DNA of 6,003 nucleotides from Thiotrichales bacterium (GCA_024763135.1 JANTGD010000232.1:1-6003), one strand, 5' to 3'. Counted from the stretch's first letter, positions 1 through 6,003 are shown. Notes: generated by a model from the letters alone, not told the origin. Numbers and translations: made by a program.

Positions 1-386
1 TGACTGATTTTCGTTCGCCACTGGGCCGCGCCAAAGGGCTGGGTTCGGCTCAGGAGGGGAGTCACCATTTTTGGCTCCAGCGACTCACAGCCGTGTTCTT
101 GATACCTTTGACCCTCTGGCTTGGTATTGCGATTGCGATGTTACCCAATATCCAGCTGGCCACCTTACAGGCATGGGTTGCTTTTCCAGTCAATGCAGCG
201 TTGCTCACTGCGTTCCTGTTCATTGGATTACATCATGCCAATCTTGGTCTGCAAGTGATCCTGCAGGATTATATCGCGCATTACCCGACCCGCCTGGCGC
301 TGCTGATTCTGCTGCAATTTACCAGTCTGCTTGCCGCGCTCGTAGCGCTGATTGCAGTGATCAAACTCTTGCTCAGTGGGGTCTAA
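1..386 (+). CDS. sdhD: succinate dehydrogenase membrane anchor subunit SdhD (first base of start codon outside window)
   Basis: This is the small hydrophobic anchor of complex II; with SdhC it holds the SdhAB dimer on the cytoplasmic membrane, binds heme b and forms part of the quinone site. The frame runs from the window edge: bases 1-2 (TG) complete a start codon whose first base lies just upstream, giving MTDFRSPLGRAKGLGS and 128 residues. The soluble N-terminus carries the family signature GLGSAQEGSHHFWLQRLTA (residues 13-31). Three hydrophobic segments follow, at about residues 30-48, 60-87 and 99-125. In the second, HHANLGLQVILQDY (78-91) contains the expected heme-ligand histidine (H79) and the D90-Y91 pair, with the same spacing as E. 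coli SdhD H71, D82 and Y83. The resemblance is to the alphaproteobacterial type of anchor. The stop codon abuts the sdhA ATG, so the two are certainly co-transcribed and probably translationally coupled. sdhC is expected immediately upstream. Confidence 0.95.
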   Translation, partial: TDFRSPLGRAKGLGSAQEGSHHFWLQRLTAVFLIPLTLWLGIAIAMLPNIQLATLQAWVAFPVNAALLTAFLFIGLHHANLGLQVILQDYIAHYPTRLALLILLQFTSLLAALVALIAVIKLLLSGV

Positions 387-2177
387 ATGCAACGAGGCGA
401 CTACAACCTGATTACGCATGACTACGATATTGTCATTGTCGGGGCAGGCGGTGCTGGGCTTAGAGCCACGCTAGGCATGGCAACGGCGGGCCTCAATACC
501 GCCTGCATTACCAAAGTATTTCCGACCCGCAGTCATACTGTAGCCGCCCAGGGGGGGATCTCAGCTGCGTTGGGAAATATGGGGGAAGATGCTTGGCAGT
601 GGCATATGTATGACACGATCAAGGGCTCCGATTGGCTTGGGGATCAGGACGCCATTGAATACATGTGTCGGGAGGCAATCCCTGCCGTGATCGAGTTGGA
701 GCACTACGGTGTGCCTTTCTCGAGGACCGAGACCGGTCAAATCTACCAACGTCCGTTTGGGGGTATGACGACGCATTTCGGTGAAGGGGTCGCCCAGCGC
801 ACCTGTGCCGCAGCCGATCGCACCGGCCATGCGATTTTGCATACGCTCTACCAGCAGTCTCTCAGACATGGCGCCCAATTTTTTATCGAATATTTCGCGC
901 TCGATCTTATTATGGATGACGGTGTGTGCCGCGGTGTACTTGCCTGGGAGCTTGCCACGGGAGACTTGCATCTGTTTCGCGCGCATAAGGTCGTTCTCGC
1001 CACAGGCGGCGCAGGGCGCGCCTATTTTTCCGCTACCTCAGCACACACCTGCACCGGGGATGGCAATGCCATGATTGCGCGAGCCGGTCTGCCGTTACAG
1101 GATATGGAATTCGTGCAGTTTCATCCTACCGGGGTGTATGGTGCGGGTGTGCTCATTACTGAGGGTGTGCGTGGGGAAGGAGGGTATCTTACCAATGCCC
1201 AGGGAGAACGGTTTATGGAGCGCTATGCGCCAAATGCCAAAGACCTCGCGTCTCGGGATGTGGTGTCCCGGGCCATGACCATGGAAATCAACGCGGGACA
1301 TGGCGTGGGGCCGGATCAGGACCATTTGCACCTCAATCTCATGCATCTGGGTGCGGAGGTGATCCAGGAACGGCTACCGGGCATTGCCGAAAGCGCCAGA
1401 ATCTTTGCGGGTGTCGACGTTACGCGCGAACCCATTCCAGTACTTCCCACGGTCCACTACAACATGGGCGGGATCCCCACCAACTATCACGCTGAGGTGA
1501 TGACGGTGAAGGACGATGGCTCTGAGACCAGCGTACCGGGTCTTATGGCCATCGGCGAAGCCGCTTGCGTATCGGTGCATGGTGCGAATCGTCTCGGCTC
1601 GAATTCGCTGCTGGATCTCATTGTCTTCGGTCGTTCCGCCGCCTATCGGGCAGCACAGCTGATTAAGCCCAATACCCCGCATCAAGCCATCGCCAATGAT
1701 TGCTGGGAAGCGCTGGTGGACCGCTTTGATCAATTTCGCCACGCTTCGGGATCCATCCCCACCGCAACGATCAGGGATCGCATGCAGCGTACCATGCAAC
1801 GCCATGCGGCGGTCTTCCGCAGTGCGGAGAGTCTATCTGCTGGGGTCACCAAGATGCGCGAGATACATGCCAGTCTCGAGCAGGTAAGGATCAATGATCG
1901 TGGGCTGCAATGGAATACCGATTTGGTGGAGACCCTGGAGCTTGAAAATTTACTCACACAGGCCCAGGCGATTATTCAGGGCGCTCTAAATCGCGAAGAG
2001 AGTCGTGGTGCGCATGCGCGGGAAGATTTTCCAGAGCGTGATGACCAGGACTGGCTCAAACACAGTCTCGCCTGGGTCGATGCAGCAGGTGGTGTTACCT
2101 TTGGTTATCGTCCTGTGCATTTATATACCCTCACAGACGAATGCCAGGTGATTCCGCCGAAAAAACGTGTGTACTGA
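387..2177 (+). CDS. sdhA: succinate dehydrogenase flavoprotein subunit SdhA
   Basis: This is the catalytic subunit of complex II (TCA cycle and respiratory chain), oxidising succinate to fumarate on the cytoplasmic face of the membrane. It has 596 residues against 588 in E. coli. Visible motifs are the dinucleotide-binding GAGGAG (19-24) and RSHTVAAQGG (48-57), in which H50 is the residue that carries covalent FAD. HPTG begins at H246, ASRDVV contains R290, PTVHYNMGG contains H357, and HGANRLGSNSLLDL contains R402. These correspond to E. coli H242, R286, H354 and R399, so the dicarboxylate site is complete. The C-terminus ends in IPPKKRVY, as in alphaproteobacterial and mitochondrial homologues. 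The start is ATG directly after the sdhD stop, with a weak GTGGGG Shine-Dalgarno at 376-381 inside sdhD, which suggests translational coupling. Unusually, sdhB does not follow directly: 463 bases with an inserted element intervene. There is no sign of a frameshift or lost residues. Confidence 0.98.
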   Translation: MQRGDYNLITHDYDIVIVGAGGAGLRATLGMATAGLNTACITKVFPTRSHTVAAQGGISAALGNMGEDAWQWHMYDTIKGSDWLGDQDAIEYMCREAIPAVIELEHYGVPFSRTETGQIYQRPFGGMTTHFGEGVAQRTCAAADRTGHAILHTLYQQSLRHGAQFFIEYFALDLIMDDGVCRGVLAWELATGDLHLFRAHKVVLATGGAGRAYFSATSAHTCTGDGNAMIARAGLPLQDMEFVQFHPTGVYGAGVLITEGVRGEGGYLTNAQGERFMERYAPNAKDLASRDVVSRAMTMEINAGHGVGPDQDHLHLNLMHLGAEVIQERLPGIAESARIFAGVDVTREPIPVLPTVHYNMGGIPTNYHAEVMTVKDDGSETSVPGLMAIGEAACVSVHGANRLGSNSLLDLIVFGRSAAYRAAQLIKPNTPHQAIANDCWEALVDRFDQFRHASGSIPTATIRDRMQRTMQRHAAVFRSAESLSAGVTKMREIHASLEQVRINDRGLQWNTDLVETLELENLLTQAQAIIQGALNREESRGAHAREDFPERDDQDWLKHSLAWVDAAGGVTFGYRPVHLYTLTDECQVIPPKKRVY

Positions 2178-2360
2178 CGTTATTCAGCGGCGTATTGAGT
2201 GAGGGCACTGCTCCATGGATTGCCTTAACAATCATCAGCGATGAGAATAGGTCACTACGATCAGGCCGCTAAAACGACGCGGTGAGTGCAAAGCACTGTG
2301 GTGCTGGGCGTAGCAAAGCAAGGTATGCAAAGAATACCTGCCTATTGAACCTAATATTAA

Positions 2361-2378
2361 GGAAGCTCTGATTAATTC
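2361..2378 (+). repeat. left terminal inverted repeat of the element
   Basis: GGAAGCTCTGATTAATTC is preceded by TTAA at 2357-2360. It matches the inverted right end at 17 of 18 positions; the exception is T2373 opposite G2508, which would still be a G-U pair in plus-strand RNA. T2379 and A2502 extend the pairing by one base. Confidence 0.9.
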
Positions 2379-2502
2379 TGGCGCGAGCAGAGTGTGGTGA
2401 AAAATCGTCCAGTTTAAGGCGCGGATCGCAGGTAATAGCGGGTTATTGCGAAGATCCGCCACGCAGAAGTGGGCGATTTTGCGCCGCAAGATGCCGTGTT
2501 AA

Positions 2503-2520
2503 GAATTGATCAGAGCTTCC
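2503..2520 (-). repeat. right terminal inverted repeat of the element
   Basis: GAATTGATCAGAGCTTCC is followed by TTAA at 2521-2524. It is the inverted partner of the repeat at 2361-2378, and the symmetry axis defined by the two ends is the same one that the inner stems obey. Confidence 0.9.
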
Positions 2521-2585
2521 TTAACACTGGGATGTGCTGCCTGAGACTGCTTCAACAGCCTATTAGGGGGCATCGCAAATCGTCG

Positions 2586-2610
2586 GCCAGACTGGTCGGT
2601 TTCGTCTGGC
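2586..2610 (+). other. 7-bp stem-loop in the sdhB leader
   Basis: GCCAGAC (2586-2592) can pair perfectly with GTCTGGC (2604-2610) around an 11-base loop. No T-run follows, so it is not an intrinsic terminator. It ends about 20 bases before the sdhB Shine-Dalgarno, so it could affect mRNA stability or translation of sdhB, but nothing in the sequence proves a role. Confidence 0.4.
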
Positions 2611-2630
2611 TGGGTATCAAATAATGGCGT

Positions 2631-2634
2631 GAGG
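2631..2634 (+). promoter_or_regulatory. sdhB ribosome binding site that decides the start at 2641
   Basis: GAGG (within GTGAGGTG) lies six bases before the ATG at 2641. The in-frame GTG at 2629 would overlap this Shine-Dalgarno and add only MRCY, which is not part of the family N-terminus. MAEFKLPANS from the ATG matches the usual MAEF(T/K)LP beginning of this SdhB type. Confidence 0.75.
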
Positions 2635-2640
2635 TGCTAT

Positions 2641-3429
2641 ATGGCAGAATTCAAATTGCCTGCCAACTCTATTATCAAAAAAACGGGAAAACATTATCCC
2701 GCGGTTCAGTCATCAGGTTCGCATCTGCGCCGGTTCCACATTTATCGTTACGACCCGGAAAAGCACGAAAATCCACGGATTGATACCTACGATGTCGATA
2801 TGGACGTCTGTGGCCCCATGGTGTTGGACGCATTGCTCTATATCAAAAATGAACTCGACTCAACCCTGGCATTTCGGCGATCCTGTCGGGAAGGTATTTG
2901 TGGTTCCTGTTCGATGAATATCAATGGTCGCAATACGCTGGCGTGTACCAAATCCATGGACGATTTTCCCGCCGATATCACGCTGTATCCTTTACCTCAT
3001 CAGCCGGTTGTTAAAGATCTCGTCTGTGATCTAACGCATTTTTACGCACAATATGCGTCGGTGGAGCCATGGCTAAAAAGTGAGACGCCCGTCTCCGGAA
3101 GTGCGGAGCGTTTGCAATCCAAGTCGGAGCGTGCGGATCTCGACGGGCTATACGAATGTATTTTGTGCGCATGTTGTTCCACCAGCTGCCCCAGCTATTG
3201 GTGGAATGCTGAGCGTTATCTCGGTCCTGCAGTCTTATTGAACGCCTATCGCTGGATAAGTGATTCTCGCGACGAGGCCGCAGGGGAAAGGCTGGACCAG
3301 TTAGAAGATCCTTTCAGACTCTATCGTTGTCACACGATTATGAATTGTACCGAAGCTTGCCCCAAGGGGTTGAATCCAGCCAAGGCGATCGTGGAGATCA
3401 AAAAACGTCTGGTGATGCGCAAAGGGTAG
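2641..3429 (+). CDS. sdhB: succinate dehydrogenase iron-sulfur subunit SdhB
   Basis: SdhB passes electrons from the SdhA flavin through three clusters to quinone at the membrane. From the ATG at 2641 it is 262 residues. The N-terminal ferredoxin-type domain has RRSCREGICGSC and LACTK, giving the [2Fe-2S] ligands C82, C87, C90 and C102. In the C-terminal domain, CILCACCSTSCPSYWW (173-188) and CHTIMNCTEACPKG (230-243) supply C173, C176, C179 and C240 for [4Fe-4S], and C183, C230 and C236 for [3Fe-4S]. All cluster ligands are present, and the tryptophans at 187-188 sit where the quinone-site tryptophan is expected. The sequence is of the alphaproteobacterial/mitochondrial type. It stands 463 bases from sdhA, beyond an inserted palindromic element, with its own good Shine-Dalgarno. 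No separate promoter is evident, so read-through from sdhDA is the simplest assumption. No sdhE follows. Confidence 0.97.
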   Translation: MAEFKLPANSIIKKTGKHYPAVQSSGSHLRRFHIYRYDPEKHENPRIDTYDVDMDVCGPMVLDALLYIKNELDSTLAFRRSCREGICGSCSMNINGRNTLACTKSMDDFPADITLYPLPHQPVVKDLVCDLTHFYAQYASVEPWLKSETPVSGSAERLQSKSERADLDGLYECILCACCSTSCPSYWWNAERYLGPAVLLNAYRWISDSRDEAAGERLDQLEDPFRLYRCHTIMNCTEACPKGLNPAKAIVEIKKRLVMRKG

Positions 3430-3512
3430 GTAAACAACGGCGTGTGCCGCAGTAAAACTCAGCTGAGAAAAAGGGCTGCTCACGATAATTTGTTGCGGAT
3501 AATCGCTACGCC

Positions 3513-3556
3513 AAAATAAAAAGGACCCTGCTTTGTCATTATGACGCCGCAGGGCC
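3513..3556 (-). terminator. intrinsic terminator of the minus-strand glycosyltransferase operon
   Basis: Read on the minus strand, GGCCCTGC (3556-3549) pairs with GCAGGGTCC (3531-3523) with one bulged base, and GTCAT/ATGAC inside the loop pairs as well. The stem is followed directly by TTTTTATTTT (3522-3513). Stem plus T-tract is a classic Rho-independent terminator, 83 bases past the glycosyltransferase stop. On the plus strand the same stem lacks a following T-run, so it is a poorer terminator for sdhB. Confidence 0.8.
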
Positions 3557-3639
3557 ATTGCGTTTCGCTGGAAACGGCTTTCGGTTGTAATAATATATCT
3601 ATGACCAAGTACTTGACGGGGTCTCCGATCGTTTGTCTT

Positions 3640-4497
3640 CTATCGGGACAACAAACAAGGGCCTGCAAAAACGGTGCGCGCGTGATGTTTGATATCGCGA
3701 GCCGCAGTGGCTGATTCGGTCAGCGTCCGCTGTGCCTGTTTCTTGAGTCGCTCGTTTGCCCAGGTCAACATACGGTACTTTACTTTTTCCTGGGAAAAAA
3801 TCCATCTTAGCAGCGCGTATTTGGATAAGAACGGCTCGCCATAGGTAGTCCGCACATAACAAAATACGAATTTATCACTCCATTTTTTCTGTAAGCGTTG
3901 CGTGACATCAAGCAGCACTTCAGGGCGAAATTTACCTTTGCTCAAGTGCTCTAAATGAAAATCCACAACATAGCAGTTATAGCCTTTAAAAGTTGCATCG
4001 AGACATAGATCCGTTGCCCAAAGGTGAAAAAATCCTTTCACCTCTTCTGAAACCTGGATGTTCTTCTTAGGATTGATTACCAGAAAATTCTCATCCAGGC
4101 TCTGTACGCGTGCAGGTAATCCTCCCTGCCATTGCGGCGCCTCGTTAGGGTCCGTGATACGCAGCACCAGTTCCCCGCGGTTATTGACCCCCGCATTGCC
4201 TGCCACCGCCCAATCCGGGTCTTTGGCATCGAGCTCCTGCATCACTTTGAGCAGTTGATCGAAACCATGGCCCTGATTCAATAGAATATCCTGATGACAA
4301 TAGATCAAATAAGGTTCGGTCGTTTCCGCCAGGCATTTATCCAGGCCACCTTTGGGTTCATACTGATTCACTTCTGAATTATCCAGCAGGGTATAACGAC
4401 AGCGTTCCTCGTCGAAGCCTGCTTCGAGAAAAGAAGTTTTCATCTCTTCATACTGCGGAAGATTATTGGTCAGGCAGCAAATGTGAAAATATCGCAT
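3640..4497 (-). CDS. GT2-like glycosyltransferase (Glyco_tranf_2_5-type), acceptor unknown
   Basis: This 285-residue protein looks like a GT-A fold glycosyltransferase of the Glyco_tranf_2_5 type, probably acting at the cytoplasmic membrane in polysaccharide assembly. It opens with a short beta strand (RYFHICCLTNN) rather than a signal peptide. LLDNSE (37-42) and YLIYCHQDILL (63-73) match the family pattern, the HQD at 68-70 taking the place of the metal-binding DXD. SLDENFLVI (133-141) resembles the acidic segment expected near the catalytic base. HLWATDLCLDATFKGY (158-173) and HLSKG (184-188) resemble the late conserved block with its histidine. The C-terminal third is basic and helical-looking, possibly for membrane contact. 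The start at 4497 is preceded by AGGAGG five bases away. An upstream in-frame start at 4596 would lie deep inside rfbH and lacks family resemblance. It follows the rfbH stop by 14 bases, so the two form an operon. Donor and acceptor cannot be read from the sequence. Confidence 0.8.
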   Translation of the reverse strand: MRYFHICCLTNNLPQYEEMKTSFLEAGFDEERCRYTLLDNSEVNQYEPKGGLDKCLAETTEPYLIYCHQDILLNQGHGFDQLLKVMQELDAKDPDWAVAGNAGVNNRGELVLRITDPNEAPQWQGGLPARVQSLDENFLVINPKKNIQVSEEVKGFFHLWATDLCLDATFKGYNCYVVDFHLEHLSKGKFRPEVLLDVTQRLQKKWSDKFVFCYVRTTYGEPFLSKYALLRWIFSQEKVKYRMLTWANERLKKQAQRTLTESATAARDIKHHARTVFAGPCLLSR

Positions 4498-4502
4498 GGT
4501 TT

Positions 4503-4508
4503 CCTCCT
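4503..4508 (-). promoter_or_regulatory. strong Shine-Dalgarno setting the glycosyltransferase start
   Basis: On the minus strand AGGAGG lies five bases before the ATG at 4497, within the 14-base gap after the rfbH stop. This fixes the start and argues against the longer in-frame reading from 4596. Confidence 0.85.
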
Positions 4509-4511
4509 CTC

Positions 4512-5840
4512 TCAATCGACCATAAAAAATTCTTTCATGGTAGTGATGACATAATCCAACATTTCTGTTGTAAGGCCCGGATAGACCCCAATCCAAAAGG
4601 TGTTGTTCATAATTATGTCGGAGTTTTTCAGATCACCGACGATGCGGAAATCGCGATGTTCGAAATACGGTTGACGCACCAGGTTGCCTGCAAACAGCAT
4701 GCGTGTGTGGATTTTTTTACTGTCCAGAAATTTCACCAGTTCCTGGCGCTCAATGGGGCAGTCTTCACGTAGCGTGATTGGAAAGCCAAACCAGGAAGGG
4801 TCGGAATTTGCGGTGGCCTCTGGTAAAACAAAGAATTCCTCCAGTGCTTTGAGTCCCTCTTTGAGATAGGTAAAGTTGCGTTTGCGCGCTTCTACAAAGT
4901 GCTCCGCTTTGTCCAATTGGGCGACACCCACCGATGCTTGCATATCGGTTAACTTGAGGTTGTAGCCCGCATGTGAGTATGTGTATTTATGATCGAAGCC
5001 TCTTGGCAGAGATCCGAGTTGCTGATCAAAACGTTTGCCGCAGGTATTGTCGCACCCTGGTGAGCAATAGCAGTCTCGGCCCCAGTCGCGGAAGGACTCG
5101 ATGAGCTTTTTCAGTTCACTGTTTTGGGTGAATACTGCGCCACCTTCACCCATCATTATGTGGTGGGCGGGGTAGAAGCTACAGGTGCCAATGTCGCCAA
5201 AGGTACCCACTTTCTGGCCACGGTAGGTGGAGCCAAACGCATCGCAGCAATCCTCGATCACCCAGAGATTGTGTTTTTTCGCAATCTGCATGACGGTATC
5301 CAGATCGAAAGGATTACCGAGGGTGTGGGCGACCATGATGGCTTTGGTTTTATCGCTGATGGCAGCCTCAATGCGTTCCGCTTTAATATTGTAGGTCGGT
5401 ATATCGACATCGATAAAGACGGGGATCAAACCATATTGGAGCGTTGGATTGACCGTAGTTGGAAATCCGGTTGCGCAGGTAATGACTTCATCGCCTGGCT
5501 TGAGCGCACGATCGCCGAGTTTGTGTGAGGTCAGCGCTGCGAATGCCAACAGATTGGCCGATGAACCTGAATTAGTACAAACGGTGTGCTTAACGCCGAG
5601 AAAGTCAGAAAACTTGTCCTGAAATTTCTGCGTGTATTCTCCCTCTGCGAGCCAAAATTTCAGCATTACGTCGGCTAGGTTGATCATTTCGGCAGAGTCG
5701 TGGACCGATCCAGCCACCTGTACCGGGCTCTCCCCGGGAATGAATTTTTTGGGTGTATGGAATATTTTTGCATAGGATTCAATCAAATGATTGATGCCTT
5801 CTTGCAGTTCTTTTGCGGTGTCTTTTACATTTTCAGTCAT
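4512..5840 (-). CDS. rfbH: CDP-6-deoxy-4-keto-glucose 3-dehydrase (E1, RfbH/DdhC type)
   Basis: This is a PMP-dependent, [2Fe-2S]-containing member of the DegT/DnrJ/EryC1/StrS aminotransferase fold. It removes the C3 hydroxyl of CDP-4-keto-6-deoxyglucose, with electrons from a partner reductase (E3; RfbI/AscD), on the way to CDP-3,6-dideoxyhexoses such as paratose, abequose, tyvelose or ascarylose. It has 442 residues, close to the roughly 437 of known E1. In SFYPAHHIMMGEGG (221-234) the usual PLP lysine is replaced by histidine (H226, equivalent to E1 H220), so the enzyme dehydrates rather than transaminates. Cysteines C199, C257, C259 and C267 give exactly C-X57-C-X1-C-X7-C, the cluster motif of E1. 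NSGSSANLLAF (90-100), FPTTVNP and E196-D197 are further fold signatures, and the protein is near-complete to FFMVD. The Shine-Dalgarno (GGGA, ten bases before ATG) is weak, but the N-terminus agrees with homologues. The next gene follows by 14 bases. Confidence 0.93.
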   Translation of the reverse strand: MTENVKDTAKELQEGINHLIESYAKIFHTPKKFIPGESPVQVAGSVHDSAEMINLADVMLKFWLAEGEYTQKFQDKFSDFLGVKHTVCTNSGSSANLLAFAALTSHKLGDRALKPGDEVITCATGFPTTVNPTLQYGLIPVFIDVDIPTYNIKAERIEAAISDKTKAIMVAHTLGNPFDLDTVMQIAKKHNLWVIEDCCDAFGSTYRGQKVGTFGDIGTCSFYPAHHIMMGEGGAVFTQNSELKKLIESFRDWGRDCYCSPGCDNTCGKRFDQQLGSLPRGFDHKYTYSHAGYNLKLTDMQASVGVAQLDKAEHFVEARKRNFTYLKEGLKALEEFFVLPEATANSDPSWFGFPITLREDCPIERQELVKFLDSKKIHTRMLFAGNLVRQPYFEHRDFRIVGDLKNSDIIMNNTFWIGVYPGLTTEMLDYVITTMKEFFMVD

Positions 5841-5901
5841 GGCTATGAGTTCCCAGCGAAAGTTTTACTAATTGCAGTGATGGGCTGATCCTTATAATTG
5901 G

Positions 5902-5929
5902 ATTTTACCTAGTACACCGACAAGTCCAA
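5902..5929 (-). promoter_or_regulatory. possible sigma-70 promoter for rfbH
   Basis: On the minus strand TAAAAT (5907-5902) matches the -10 consensus at five of six positions. TTGGAC (5929-5924) lies 16 bases upstream but matches TTGACA at only three of six. It sits about 60 bases before the rfbH ATG. This is weak evidence; rfbH may instead be transcribed from further upstream in a longer sugar operon. Confidence 0.3.
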
Positions 5930-6003
5930 ACTGTCTATATCAGCGCAAACCCACGCGTTCAGAACAAGGCATTGTTGCGAAGCCATGGTTGTTCCATGTC
6001 GAG

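Larger units (their letters stand above)
2361..2520. mobile_element. 160-bp MITE-like palindromic element with 18-bp terminal inverted repeats and TTAA flanks
   Basis: The ends are GGAAGCTCTGATTAATTC (2361-2378) and GAATTGATCAGAGCTTCC (2503-2520), inverted copies matching at 17 of 18 positions. TTAA lies directly outside each end (2357-2360 and 2521-2524), consistent with a 4-bp target duplication, although TTAA is self-complementary and could instead be part of the repeat. The interior is also symmetric about the same centre (2440.5): 2401-2411 pairs with 2470-2480, and AATA 2434-2437 pairs with TATT 2444-2447. GCGGATC 2421-2427 pairs with 2453-2459 one base off register. The whole element could therefore fold into one long interrupted hairpin. 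It encodes no transposase, so it would be a non-autonomous element mobilised in trans. Ends beginning GG and a TTAA target agree with the YTAR preference known for the IS5 family, but that assignment is inference. Confidence 0.85.
2178..2640 (+). other. gene-free spacer separating sdhA from sdhB
   Basis: This stretch holds no credible gene; the longest reading frame in it (minus strand, 2235-2489) runs across the inserted element and resembles nothing I know. Before the element are two small hairpins: AGCAC-TGTG-GTGCT at 2292-2305, and AGGTAT/ATACCT at 2321-2339 with a 7-base loop. GCAAAG occurs three times (2288, 2313, 2327). Neither hairpin is followed by a T-run, so I see no intrinsic terminator after sdhA. 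The middle is a 160-bp palindromic mobile element (2361-2520). After it comes a 7-bp hairpin (2586-2610), then the sdhB ribosome binding site. I found no convincing sigma-70 promoter for sdhB. In most proteobacteria sdhA and sdhB are nearly adjacent, so this spacer is abnormal in length. Confidence 0.8.

Noticed and set aside
93..386. Shorter sdhD start at the ATG-like codon at 93
   Set aside because: It would drop the conserved GLGSAQEG...QRLTA segment; the frame is open to the window edge with a start codon one base outside.
561..986. 141-residue minus-strand reading frame inside sdhA (and a similar one at 1374-1805)
   Set aside because: Antisense shadows of sdhA with no recognisable motifs.
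2288..2332. Three GCAAAG repeats as an operator or repeat array
   Set aside because: Irregular spacing (25 and 14 bases) and a six-base unit; likely chance.
2235..2489. 84-residue minus-strand reading frame in the sdhA-sdhB gap
   Set aside because: It spans the border of the palindromic element, begins in spacer, has no family resemblance and no good ribosome binding site; open by chance.
3458..3467. Perfect palindrome CTCAGCTGAG after sdhB as a terminator
   Set aside because: It has no loop and no T-run on the plus strand; too short to call a site or terminator.
3561..3576. CGTTTC-GCTG-GAAACG hairpin as the sdhB terminator
   Set aside because: Six-bp stem followed by GCTTTCGG without a T-tract; plus-strand termination remains unidentified.
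5124..5528. 134-residue plus-strand reading frame opposite rfbH
   Set aside because: It lies wholly antisense to a strongly conserved gene, and its composition mirrors the rfbH codons.
5959..6003. Open stretch at the right edge as the C-terminus of an upstream minus-strand gene
   Set aside because: Only 14 codons are visible with no recognisable motif; cannot be supported as a gene.

Overview
The window looks like a stretch of a proteobacterial chromosome carrying two unrelated operons that converge. The left half (plus strand) is a succinate dehydrogenase (complex II) operon, sdhD-sdhA-(gap)-sdhB. The right half (minus strand) is part of a surface-polysaccharide locus: an RfbH/E1-type CDP-4-keto-6-deoxyglucose 3-dehydrase followed by a GT2-like glycosyltransferase. 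All three Sdh proteins are of the alphaproteobacterial/mitochondrial style: SdhD has the HAxLGLQV...DY helix, SdhB has CILCACCSTSCPSYWWN, and SdhA ends in IPPKKRVY. This type also occurs in some gammaproteobacteria and relatives, so I cannot name the organism from these genes alone.

Layout. 1-386: sdhD, missing only the first base of its start codon. 387-2177: sdhA, whose ATG directly follows the sdhD stop (TAAATG). 2178-2640: a 463-base gap without a credible gene. It holds a 160-bp miniature transposable element (2361-2520) with 18-bp terminal inverted repeats, flanked by TTAA on both sides. The element is palindromic about one centre along its whole length. 2641-3429: sdhB, with all the Fe-S cysteines. 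3430-3639: convergent intergenic region with an intrinsic terminator for the minus-strand operon (3513-3556). 3640-4497 (minus): glycosyltransferase-like protein. 4512-5840 (minus): RfbH. 5841-6003: RfbH upstream region with a weak possible promoter and no identifiable gene.

How the genes work together. SdhD anchors the SdhAB dimer in the cytoplasmic membrane and helps hold heme b and the quinone site. SdhA oxidises succinate at covalent FAD, and SdhB wires electrons through three Fe-S clusters to quinone. sdhC should lie just upstream of the window. RfbH performs the C3 deoxygenation step on the way to CDP-3,6-dideoxyhexoses, and the adjacent glycosyltransferase is a reasonable candidate to use a sugar from the same locus. 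The reductase partner and the CDP-glucose enzymes are not in the window and may lie beyond its right edge.

The main unusual feature is the hairpin-forming mobile element between sdhA and sdhB, which are normally adjacent. I see no wholly new multigene system here.
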